From Acidaminococcaceae bacterium UBA2453 (GTDB taxonomy: Bacteria > Bacillota > Negativicutes > Acidaminococcales > Acidaminococcaceae), in assembly GCA_002342505.1 (NCBI GenBank), contig DDQB01000075.1, positions 1-15,226 of the forward strand: 15,226 bases of DNA, read 5' to 3'. Both the position numbers and the translations under genes were made by a program. The notes below the pieces were generated by a model. The model saw only the letters and a program-made list of their open reading frames with translations. It ran no database searches and was not told where the DNA came from. This document shows, in pieces, positions 6,677-12,967 of this stretch. Position 1 is the first letter of the stretch; each line of letters opens with the position of its first letter.

Positions 6677-7004
6677 GGGGCTGCTGCGTTAAAAGAAGGC
6701 GGTATTCTGATCGCCGTGCTGCGCTGTGAGGATATGACCGAACCCACCTGCCTTTTTCGAAAGCTTTCGTTATTGCGATTTGAAACAGATGGAGATGGAT
6801 GTGCGGGCAGATTTTACCGTACCTTTTTATGTAGCCTTTTACATGTGCTGACTGGCCCGTCATTTTACTATTATCTTGGTAGCGGAGCCGGAAAACTTTG
6901 CCAATGCGGAAAAAACATAGGCAATTCCGGCTGCAACCCTTGAAGAAGAATGGAAACTGGCAGAGCAGCAGTTGAAAGGGCAGGGAAAAAGATTATACGA
7001 TTAA
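6677..7004 (+). pseudogene. Remnant of a DUF2088/LarA (lactate racemase)-like gene, 3' end
   Basis: Reading from 6677, the frame gives 'GAAALKEGGILIAVLRCED', like the strand-loop 'A...vkpGGtiilvaec.dG' of the nickel-dependent lactate racemase family. Near 6750 the coding sense shifts to another frame that continues 'FFESFRYCDLKQMEMDVRAD', then a TGA at 6849-6851, then 'ILVAEPENFANAEKT', a TAG at 6918-6920, then 'IPAATLEEEWKLAEQQLKGQ' up to TAA at 7002-7004. The pieces read as the C-terminal third of one protein broken by a frameshift and two stops. The N-terminal two thirds are absent, and a terminator lies upstream. Remnant status is well supported; the family call is moderate. Confidence 0.6.
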
Positions 7005-7134
7005 CATAATGTCCTATAGCGGAGACACGTCACCGTTAGTAGATGAACATAGGAATTAAAAATGAGTTTCACATTTAATCGGATTCAGGGACTGTTGTTT
7101 ACGGTTCTCATTTTTATTTTGGCTTTCATTTATG

Positions 7135-7163
7135 TTTGCAATTATTTTTTATTGTGCTATAAT
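7135..7163 (+). promoter_or_regulatory. Promoter of exbB-exbD-tonB
   Basis: A perfect TATAAT at 7158-7163 with a TGC extension (7155-7157) is preceded by TTGCAA at 7136-7141 with a 16-bp spacer. It is about 60 bp upstream of the exbB start and just after an AT-rich tract. A terminator-like pair, AAAAATGAG (7058-7066) with CTCATTTTT (7107-7115), lies upstream and could isolate it from the remnant gene. Confidence 0.75.
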
Positions 7164-7169
7164 CTCTAA

Positions 7170-7184
7170 TAGTAATTATTATTA
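7170..7184 (+). promoter_or_regulatory. Fur-box-like operator overlapping the exbB transcription start
   Basis: TAGTAATTATTATTA matches the 7-1-7 Fur consensus TGATAATnATTATCA at 11 of 14 specified positions. It lies 7 bp after the -10, where a bound repressor would block RNA polymerase. TonB systems are commonly iron-repressed by Fur. The region is AT-rich, so a chance match is possible. Confidence 0.5.
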
Positions 7185-7222
7185 TATCTAGGGATAGTAA
7201 ATTAAAAGGGAGGCAAATATAA

Positions 7223-7861
7223 ATGAATTTCTTTGCGTCTGGATTGGATTACTTTGTAAAAGGCGGGCCGGTCATGTACCCGTTGCTGTTATGTTCTATA
7301 GCAGCAATAGCAATTTCTGTGGAACGGTATTTCTTTTTTAAAAAGGAAGACAGCGGAAGAGATTTTACAAAACAGTTTTGTGAATATATAGAGAATGACA
7401 ACTGGTCAGACGCAAAATCATTAGCTGATGCCACAAAAGGAGAGATTGCAAAGCTGGCAACAATCGTTATGGCTCGTCATGGTAAGTTTGAGAGACTGGA
7501 AAACTTCGTAAGTGTGCGGGCGGAACGTGCTTTGGATAAATTTGAAAACCGCCTGAATTATCTGAATGTAATTGTTACACTGGCTCCGGTACTTGGACTG
7601 TTGGGTACTGTTACTGGCATGATCGGCTCATTTAATAATTTCAGTCAGCGCCTGGATAATCCACTTGCTGTTACAGCCGGTATTGGGGAAGCTTTGATCA
7701 CCACTGTATTCGGCCTGTGTATTTCTATTATTGCTATCTGCATGTACGCTTACTTTAACCGTCGCCTAACTGCAATAACGCTGAACGTAGAGGAAGTAGG
7801 CAACACATTACTGGAAGCAATTGCAAAAAATTTGGATAAACAGGCGGGTAATCAGGAATGA
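7223..7861 (+). CDS. exbB: ExbB proton-channel subunit (MotA/TolQ/ExbB family)
   Basis: This 212-aa inner-membrane protein has three predicted transmembrane helices at about residues 17-37, 115-136 and 158-178, the ExbB/TolQ layout with a large cytoplasmic loop after the first. The signature 'LAPVLGLLGTVTGMIGSF' (120-137) and 'GIGEALITTVFGL' (153-165) are the conserved pore helices. With ExbD it uses the proton gradient to energise TonB. GGGAGG at 7208-7213 precedes ATG 7223. exbD overlaps its end by 4 nt. TolQ is excluded by the tonB gene following and absence of tolA/tolB/pal. It is preceded by the Fur-like site. Confidence 0.93.
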   Translation: MNFFASGLDYFVKGGPVMYPLLLCSIAAIAISVERYFFFKKEDSGRDFTKQFCEYIENDNWSDAKSLADATKGEIAKLATIVMARHGKFERLENFVSVRAERALDKFENRLNYLNVIVTLAPVLGLLGTVTGMIGSFNNFSQRLDNPLAVTAGIGEALITTVFGLCISIIAICMYAYFNRRLTAITLNVEEVGNTLLEAIAKNLDKQAGNQE

Positions 7862-8271
7862 TAAAGTTAAAAAAGCGAGGCCGCAAAGCGCCAGATATTA
7901 TGCTGAGCCCTATGATAGATATGATGTTTTTGCTGCTGATATTTTTTATTGTCAGCGCTATGTATATGAGTGAACTGAAAACAATTCCTGTAAAATTACC
8001 GGTAGCAACAGAAACGATTACCCAAAGTACTGTTAAATTTACGGTAACAATCAAAGACGATGGCGCATACTGGCTTGCAGATAAAGTGATTGGGAAGGCC
8101 GAACTGATTAAACAGGCAAGGGAAGAACAGAAAAAGGATGATAAATTTTCTGTAGTAATCCGTGCTGACGAAAATGTTCAATATAAAACGGTTATCAGTC
8201 TTTTAGATTCTTTTAAAAAGGCTGGCATTTCCCGTGTTGGTCTGGCAACAGAGAAGGAAACTAAAAAATGA
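7858..8271 (+). CDS. exbD: ExbD biopolymer transport subunit
   Basis: This 137-aa protein has a short cytoplasmic N-terminus, one transmembrane helix (about 19-38), and a periplasmic domain. 'LSPMIDMMFLLLIFFIVSAM' holds Asp21, equivalent to the essential proton-relay aspartate of E. coli ExbD/TolR. It forms the motor stator with ExbB. Its ATG overlaps the exbB stop (ATGA) and its stop overlaps the tonB start, so the three proteins are translationally coupled. Confidence 0.93.
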   Translation: MIKLKKRGRKAPDIMLSPMIDMMFLLLIFFIVSAMYMSELKTIPVKLPVATETITQSTVKFTVTIKDDGAYWLADKVIGKAELIKQAREEQKKDDKFSVVIRADENVQYKTVISLLDSFKKAGISRVGLATEKETKK

Positions 8272-8960
8272 AATGTACGAATGATGATAAAAAGGCTTTT
8301 CTCTTTTCCATCATCTTCCATATCCTCTGTTGCGGGCTGGTTGGAGTGATAGCCCTGACAACGTTTCACACAGTACCGGACGAACCGATTTATGATGTTG
8401 CGCTGGTAAGCGGAGGCGGAGATGCTGCACCGGAAGTAGCCGCTCCTGAGCCGGAACCGGAACCGGAAATAGAAGAAGAGGCTGTGAAACCAAAAGAAGA
8501 CGACATTGTTGAAAAGCGGGAAAAACCGATTCAGAAGAAAGTACAGCCTACCCAAAAGCCTGCAGCTAAACCAAAAAATACAGCGCCCGGAGGAACTGGC
8601 ACAGGGAAAAGTGCAGGAACGGGAAGCGCTGGTAAAGGCGGTGGCAGTGGAGCCGGAATCGGGCCGGCCAGTGATGCAATCCAGGCTCCTGCAGTTCCTC
8701 CAAGAGTTACCCGTTCACGTATGCCATCATATCCCGGTGCTGCTCGCAATAAAGGAATTACCGGAACCGCTGTGGTTCGTTTCCTTGTTGGAAAAAGCGG
8801 CGGTGTTGAATCGGTTGTGCTGGCTCGTTCCAGCGGTGACGCTTCTTTGGATCAGGCCGCATTGAGCGCGGCTGGAGGGTTTCGTTTTAAACCGGGATTG
8901 GATGGTTATGGGCGGCCAATCCGTTGCTACGCGTACCAGCCATTTGCGTTTAGATTGTGA
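8268..8960 (+). CDS. tonB: TonB energy-transducing protein
   Basis: This 230-aa protein has the TonB architecture. An N-terminal helix (about 10-33) contains Ser14-x3-His18, the spacing of the conserved TonB Ser16/His20 pair. It is followed by a Pro-Glu then Lys-Pro rich span (56-103), a Gly-rich linker (104-135), and a C-terminal domain (about 147-230) with 'MPSYPGAARNKGITGTAVVRF' region and 'SSGDASLDQAAL'. It carries proton-motive energy to outer-membrane receptors, so the genome must encode TonB-dependent receptors, none of which lies in this window. The Gly-rich stretch after the Pro-rich part is somewhat unusual. A strong terminator follows the stop by about 50 nt. Confidence 0.93.
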   Translation: MKCTNDDKKAFLFSIIFHILCCGLVGVIALTTFHTVPDEPIYDVALVSGGGDAAPEVAAPEPEPEPEIEEEAVKPKEDDIVEKREKPIQKKVQPTQKPAAKPKNTAPGGTGTGKSAGTGSAGKGGGSGAGIGPASDAIQAPAVPPRVTRSRMPSYPGAARNKGITGTAVVRFLVGKSGGVESVVLARSSGDASLDQAALSAAGGFRFKPGLDGYGRPIRCYAYQPFAFRL

Positions 8961-9012
8961 TAATAATTGTACTTTATACACGATATAGAATTATTAAATA
9001 ATGATCTTGTTT

Positions 9013-9048
9013 GCAGGGCCTGCTTAATTGGCAGAGCCCTGTTTTTTT
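9013..9048 (+). terminator. Rho-independent terminator after tonB
   Basis: CAGGGC (9014-9019) pairs with GCCCTG (9036-9041), with an inner TGC/GCA extension, followed by seven T residues (9042-9048). It ends the exbB-exbD-tonB transcript. Confidence 0.93.
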
Positions 9049-9077
9049 GAAGCATCAAACTATATAGCTGCTATACA
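9047..9077 (+). promoter_or_regulatory. Possible third MerR-type promoter with ACTATATAG
   Basis: TTGAAG (9047-9052) and TATACA (9072-9077) are separated by exactly 19 bp, and the spacer contains ACTATATAG (9059-9067), nine of ten bases of the operator found at 9140 and 10635. Here the palindrome sits 2 bp nearer the -35. It overlaps the tonB terminator U-tract. It may be a weak second site for the small-protein gene or an accessory binding site. Confidence 0.35.
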
Positions 9078-9125
9078 GGCCTATATTACAAACAATAACC
9101 GTTATCACTGGTTCATAGAATTTAC

Positions 9126-9156
9126 TTGACTGTTTTCCGACTATATAGTGTAAACT
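9126..9156 (+). promoter_or_regulatory. MerR-type promoter and operator for the small His-rich protein
   Basis: TTGACT (9126-9131) and TAAACT (9151-9156) are 19 bp apart, the overlong spacing typical of promoters that MerR-family proteins activate by DNA untwisting. The spacer includes the perfect palindrome ACTATATAGT (9140-9149). The same palindrome at the same offset occurs at 10621-10651, on the other side of the merR-like gene. The palindrome is nearer to the -10 than in textbook MerR sites. Confidence 0.75.
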
Positions 9157-9252
9157 TTAATTATTGAACGAGTTGAGAGTTTGCTGAGCAATATATTTGT
9201 AAAATGTCTAACAAAAAATTTAACTCAGTTATTAAAAGGAGGAAAAGTAACC

Positions 9253-9573
9253 ATGGCACATCCGAAATTTGAAATTCCTGCTGATCCACATGGTAAAGCA
9301 CGGTATGCAAGCGCTAAACGGCATGCGGAAGCGGCAAAACAAGCCGGCAAATCTTCTGAAGAGATTCATGCGATTTTTAAAAAGTTAATGAGCTTTAATC
9401 CTGCAACGGATTTAGACAAGATTCCGAAAGATGAAGCACATAAAAAGTATCGCAGTGCACTGCTCCATGCGCAAAAAGCAAAAGAAGCAGGCAAGAGTAC
9501 TGCGGAAATTCATGAGATCTTTGGAAAAGTGCTGAAAAGCACGGGATCCGGTCACTGCAAAGCGGAAAAGTAA
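9253..9573 (+). CDS. Small histidine-rich protein with two tandem helical repeats, unknown function
   Basis: I do not recognise this 106-aa cytoplasmic protein. It consists of two copies of a repeat of about 33 residues (13-46 and 63-95) that share the pattern Y-x-S-A-x2-HA-x2-AK-x-AGKS-x2-EIH-x-IF-x-K. Each repeat looks like a helix-turn-helix hairpin with the AGKS turn, bringing one histidine from each helix together (His24/His39 and His72/His87). This layout would suit binding of a metal or haem, but that is inference. ATG 9253 follows AAAAGGAGG (9234-9242), a very strong site. The frame is open back to 9181 but that stretch is leader sequence. The gene has its own MerR-type promoter, a leader of about 90 nt and a terminator, so it is probably abundant when induced. 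Confidence 0.85.
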   Translation: MAHPKFEIPADPHGKARYASAKRHAEAAKQAGKSSEEIHAIFKKLMSFNPATDLDKIPKDEAHKKYRSALLHAQKAKEAGKSTAEIHEIFGKVLKSTGSGHCKAEK

Positions 9574-9596
9574 GAAAAGTTGTATAAAATAAAACA

Positions 9597-9650
9597 AAAG
9601 ACCTTTTTCTGTAAAATCCAGACGGATGATTGCGAAAAAGGTCTTTAGTT
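9597..9650. terminator. Bidirectional terminator between convergent genes
   Basis: AAAGACCTTTTTC (9597-9609) pairs perfectly over 13 bp with GAAAAAGGTCTTT (9634-9646). T-rich sequence follows on the plus strand and A-rich sequence precedes it, which becomes a U-run for minus-strand transcripts. It serves both the small protein gene and the minus-strand regulator. Confidence 0.9.
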
Positions 9651-9667
9651 TTCGTTTAAACAGCGAA

Positions 9668-10603
9668 TCAGTGAACAACCTGGAAGAAAATTTTAGTGAC
9701 GTATTGTTCGTGATTTTTAGTGAACCAGTGATTTTGGACAGGAAGTACGTAAATATCACCGACGGGCCGCAATTCATATCTTTCCAGCTGTTGCCGGATT
9801 TTCTGGCTGGCAATGTCAACTTTTTCGTAAAAGGTTCCGTCAAATGTCATTTCACAGTAAAGGCTTTCCGGTAGAGTAGAGATAATGATTCTTTTCTGTC
9901 GGTTTGGTTTTGCCTTCACGGGCATATTGTTGTCAGCATCCTTTGCTTTAGACTGTTCACTGTCTGTTTCTTCGAAACGATGATTCTTCACAGGCCCGGT
10001 AAGAAAAAAGAAAAAACCAGTGGACTGATTGCTGCATCGTCCGGAAAAGAAATCATCCTGTGTTACGATCCAGCCCTGCTGCTTTTCCAAGAGGCAACGG
10101 TTATGCATATTTTTATTACTGGCCCGGGCAAAAAGGACAATGCGGTCCTTGCCGCTGTCCTTACTGGTAAGAGGGCTTATTTTGATAAATCGAGGGGCAT
10201 AGGAACGGATGAATACCTGGTTACGCAGTTCTTTACGGTCTTCCTGAAGTTTTTCTTTAATTGTTAAAAGGGAGTTTCGGATACGCTGGTTTTCTTTGAT
10301 AATATCTTCGCAGCTGCGGTCTTTTTTAAGTAATATTTCTTCCAGCTTATCCTGGCTCCTGTCTTGCAGATATTGTTGTATATCGCTGATGGGTATTTCC
10401 AGCGCGCGAAGGTTGACAATAATCTCCAGATCCAGATACTGTTCAATGGAATAATGACGATAGCCGTTATCACTGATAAAATCAGGAGAAAGAAGATGGA
10501 TTTTATCATAATACAGGAGACTTTGTTTGGAAATACCAAACATAGACGCAAGTTCGCCAGCAGTAAAATAAAGGGATGGATTATCTTTTAGTTGATTATT
10601 CAT
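9668..10603 (-). CDS. MerR-family regulator with C-terminal GyrI-like effector domain (BmrR type)
   Basis: This 311-aa protein starts with a MerR winged helix-turn-helix: 'YFTAGELASMFGISKQSLLYYDKIHLL' (about 12-38), then 'NGYRHYSIEQYLDLEIIVNLRALEIPISDIQQYL' region (46-79). A long helix (about 85-127) would form the dimer coiled coil. The rest (about 140-311) matches the size and place of the GyrI-like ligand-binding domain of BmrR, with 'YCEMTFDGTFYEKVDIA' fitting its core. There is a polar low-complexity insert (about 212-236). AAAGGAA at 10609-10615 precedes the start. It lies between two promoters containing the same palindrome, so these are its likely targets, and one overlaps its own leader, suggesting autoregulation. 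GyrI-like domains share their fold with haem-binding SOUL proteins, so a tetrapyrrole ligand is possible but unproven. Confidence 0.88.
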   Translation of the reverse strand: MNNQLKDNPSLYFTAGELASMFGISKQSLLYYDKIHLLSPDFISDNGYRHYSIEQYLDLEIIVNLRALEIPISDIQQYLQDRSQDKLEEILLKKDRSCEDIIKENQRIRNSLLTIKEKLQEDRKELRNQVFIRSYAPRFIKISPLTSKDSGKDRIVLFARASNKNMHNRCLLEKQQGWIVTQDDFFSGRCSNQSTGFFFFLTGPVKNHRFEETDSEQSKAKDADNNMPVKAKPNRQKRIIISTLPESLYCEMTFDGTFYEKVDIASQKIRQQLERYELRPVGDIYVLPVQNHWFTKNHEQYVTKIFFQVVH

Positions 10604-10620
10604 AATTGTTCCTTTTTAAC

Positions 10621-10651
10621 TTGACCGTACAATAACTATATAGTTTAATAT
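10621..10651 (+). promoter_or_regulatory. MerR-type promoter and operator for the radical SAM/transport genes
   Basis: TTGACC (10621-10626) and TAATAT (10646-10651) are separated by 19 bp, and the spacer carries ACTATATAGT (10635-10644), within the 12-bp palindrome AACTATATAGTT. The offset from the -35 is identical to the site at 9126-9156. It points away from the regulator gene towards the radical SAM gene and would leave a leader of about 105 nt. A protein bound here would also affect the opposing regulator promoter. Confidence 0.78.
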
Positions 10652-10663
10652 AATCATGTGTTG

Positions 10664-10672
10664 ATTATATCA
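10664..10672 (-). promoter_or_regulatory. Extended -10 of the MerR-like regulator gene
   Basis: On the minus strand these bases read TGATATAAT, a perfect TATAAT with TG extension. The -35 region (10687-10692) is poor. Transcription would start near 10657 and run through the palindrome at 10635-10644, so the bound regulator could limit its own synthesis. Confidence 0.55.
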
Positions 10673-10764
10673 CAGAATGGAAATTTGGAAAAGAAACAGG
10701 AATTTTTGATTATCAGCCAACCCTGTTTCGTTGTGCATTCGAATACAATATTAAAAATGTCAAA

Positions 10765-11811
10765 ATGGAAAAAATTAAAATATCTTACCAGAAAGAGCCT
10801 GTTATCCGTAATTTGATACTGAGCCTGACAGGACATTGTAATTTTCAATGCGTTTATTGCTACGCCGCATATCATCCCGAAAGAAAAATGGAGAAAGAAA
10901 TAGCCTTGAAAGCCATTGATATGGCAGGAAAAAGCGGAACTCCTTTTATTTTGCAGTTTACGGGCGGCGAGCCGCTGTTGGCATTTGAAACGATCCAGGC
11001 TGCTGTTGCGTATGTAGAAACCAAAAATTATCCGGCAATTTTGCAGTTACAGACCAATGCATCTCTGATGACAGAAGAAATTGCGGATTATCTGAAAACG
11101 CATCATATCGCAATCGGTGTCAGCCTGGACGGAAGGCCTCCTGTAAATGATGCGCTGCGTAAGACAAAAGATGGAAGCAGCGCTTCCGAAGCAACAATCC
11201 GCGGAATCAGGATCCTTGCATCAAAAAAAATTGCAGTGGGAATTACATGTGTTGTAACGTCAGCTAATGTTCATTTCCTTCCCGGAATTGTACAGATGGC
11301 GTATTATCTTGGCAATGTCCGGCAAATCGGGTTCGATCTGCTGCGCTGTCAGGGAAAAGGGGAGGGGCTTGCTCCTGCTTCTCCTGCTGATATGGCCCTA
11401 GCAGTGGAACAATGTTATAAGCTTTCTCTTAAACTGGAAAGAACGACAGGTGTGCATATCCGTTTTTCTCAGTTAGAAAAAATACGAAAGATTACTTCCG
11501 GGAAAGCCTGCGCATTTGGTCAGTGCTATGCTATGCATGGGGAAGAAGCGTATGTTACTTCAGATGGAAAAATATATGCATGCTCCTCTCTGGTGGGAAA
11601 CGAAAACTTCTTATTGGGAGATGTCTGGCATGGTATGGACCTGCAGAAGACCAAAATAGCTGGAGAACAGATCGCTGAGTCAATGAGGATCTGCCGCGAG
11701 TGTCCACAGTTGCCTTCCTGCGGCGGAGGCTGTTTTACCCGCTGGCTGGGGCGTACAGGGAAAGCGGAAGAAGAATGTGTCATGCAGAGAACTTTCACAC
11801 AGTTTCTCTGA
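10765..11811 (+). CDS. Radical SAM enzyme with complete SPASM domain
   Basis: This 348-aa protein has the radical SAM CX3CX2C motif at Cys25, Cys29, Cys32 ('CNFQCVYC'), 'FTGGEPLL' at 65-72 for SAM binding, and a full seven-cysteine SPASM region: Cys254, then G-x4-Cys273, Cys310-x2-Cys313-x5-Cys319-x3-Cys323, and Cys338. It should carry three 4Fe-4S clusters. SPASM enzymes typically modify peptides or proteins (sulphatase maturation, RiPP thioether formation), although some act on small molecules. It is first in a run with a binding lipoprotein 32 nt downstream, and has a MerR-type promoter. No ribosome binding site precedes ATG 10765 and no better start exists upstream in this frame, which is unusual here. 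The substrate is unknown; a role in tetrapyrrole handling is inferred from context only. Confidence 0.9.
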   Translation: MEKIKISYQKEPVIRNLILSLTGHCNFQCVYCYAAYHPERKMEKEIALKAIDMAGKSGTPFILQFTGGEPLLAFETIQAAVAYVETKNYPAILQLQTNASLMTEEIADYLKTHHIAIGVSLDGRPPVNDALRKTKDGSSASEATIRGIRILASKKIAVGITCVVTSANVHFLPGIVQMAYYLGNVRQIGFDLLRCQGKGEGLAPASPADMALAVEQCYKLSLKLERTTGVHIRFSQLEKIRKITSGKACAFGQCYAMHGEEAYVTSDGKIYACSSLVGNENFLLGDVWHGMDLQKTKIAGEQIAESMRICRECPQLPSCGGGCFTRWLGRTGKAEEECVMQRTFTQFL

Positions 11812-11843
11812 CTTCAGATGAATGCGACAACAGGTGAAACGAA

Positions 11844-12905
11844 ATGTTAAATACAGTTAGTCTCGGACAAAGGAATAAACATATTTTTATTTTGTTCCTG
11901 CTGCAGTTTTGTCTTTTGCTAATTTTATTGGCAGGCTGTGGAAAAGATAACTCTGCCAGCAAGACTGAAAGTGTTGCAGCAGAAAAAAGAATACAGGAAG
12001 AAACTGCTCCGGGGAGTGATCAGTCCTATTCGGTAATGGACGATACCGGCCGCAAAATTGTAATGAAAGAAAAACCGAAACGAATCGTTTCTGTCACCTA
12101 TGGAACAGATGAAATATTGAAAGTGCTGGCGGGCCCGGAACGAATTGCGGCTTACAGCCGCCACGCAGGGGAACCCGAAATTTCTTTTCTGAGTGCAGAG
12201 GATGTGAAACGTGTAGGCAAAAGGGTGGAAAACAATTCGGAATCCATCTTTGGGCTACAGCCGGATCTGGTAGTAATCTCTACTTCAACCGGCGCAGAAG
12301 CGCTAAGAACATTGGAAAGCATGGGCATCCCTGTTTATGTGGCGTTAAGTCCTAAAAATTATAAAGAAATGAAGAAAAAAGTAAAAAATCTTGGACGGGC
12401 AGTAGGAGAGCCTGAAAAAACAGAAAAGCTTTTGCAACGAATGGATGAGCGAATGGCTGCCCTGGAAAAAAGGATGAGAGCTCTTCCAGATGAAAAACGC
12501 AAGGTTGCCGTGGCTTTTTCCATGACCGGCCCCATGGGGCGCAAGGGGGAACTGTTTGACTCCATGATGAATATGGCGCATGTAATCAATGGCGCGGCTA
12601 CAGTACACCCACTGGGACTGAAGGGACAGATCAGTAAAGAACAGGTTGTGCAGGTTGACCCTGATCTTTTTATATTACCTACGTGGAATTATGATAAGCG
12701 TTCCGACCCAAAACAATTTGAAAAGGAATTGCGGGAAGATCCGGCTTATCGGAATGTGAAAGCTGTGAAGAACAATCAGCTGGTTTATGTATCAGACCGA
12801 TACCGGTACGCGGCAAGCCATCACATGGTAGATGCCATTGAGAATATCGCGTTTGCCGTGTATCCGGAGCTATTTCCGGAAGGAAGGCCAAAAGACCAGG
12901 AATGA
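11844..12905 (+). CDS. Haem/cobalamin/siderophore-type ABC transporter substrate-binding lipoprotein
   Basis: This 353-aa protein has a signal peptide with a lipobox: hydrophobic residues 13-30 then Leu29-Ala30-Gly31-Cys32, so it is a lipoprotein. After a charged linker, 'YSVMDDTGRKIVMKEKPKRIVSV' begins the BtuF/FepB/HmuT-type (TroA-fold, class III) domain. 'LVYVSDRYRYAASHHMVDAIENIAFAVYP' closes it, with the long backbone helix in the middle (about 165-215). In a diderm it would take a substrate delivered by a TonB-dependent receptor and pass it to the permease encoded downstream. CAGGTGA at 11831-11837 precedes ATG 11844. The ligand (haem, cobalamin or ferric siderophore) cannot be read from the sequence. 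Confidence 0.9.
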   Translation: MLNTVSLGQRNKHIFILFLLQFCLLLILLAGCGKDNSASKTESVAAEKRIQEETAPGSDQSYSVMDDTGRKIVMKEKPKRIVSVTYGTDEILKVLAGPERIAAYSRHAGEPEISFLSAEDVKRVGKRVENNSESIFGLQPDLVVISTSTGAEALRTLESMGIPVYVALSPKNYKEMKKKVKNLGRAVGEPEKTEKLLQRMDERMAALEKRMRALPDEKRKVAVAFSMTGPMGRKGELFDSMMNMAHVINGAATVHPLGLKGQISKEQVVQVDPDLFILPTWNYDKRSDPKQFEKELREDPAYRNVKAVKNNQLVYVSDRYRYAASHHMVDAIENIAFAVYPELFPEGRPKDQE

Positions 12906-12967
12906 TACTGGTTTTCCACAAATTGTAACCGGCTATAAGAAGGATAATGGGTAAAGGAGGTTCTCCC

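Noticed and set aside
6566..6943. 125-codon open frame after the helical unknown gene
   Set aside because: It starts inside the terminator stem, has no ribosome binding site, and protein-like sequence shifts to another frame near 6750, so it is part of a gene remnant.
7005..7134. Possible cobalamin riboswitch or other leader upstream of exbB
   Set aside because: No B12-box-like or other riboswitch core was seen, and the best promoter lies downstream of this stretch, so it would not be in the exbB transcript.
9181..9252. N-terminal extension of the small His-rich protein
   Set aside because: The AAAAGGAGG site at 9234-9242 lies inside this extension, and the conserved repeat layout begins after ATG 9253.
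9626..9874. Plus-strand open frame opposite the end of the regulator gene
   Set aside because: Antisense shadow of the MerR-like gene that begins inside the bidirectional terminator.
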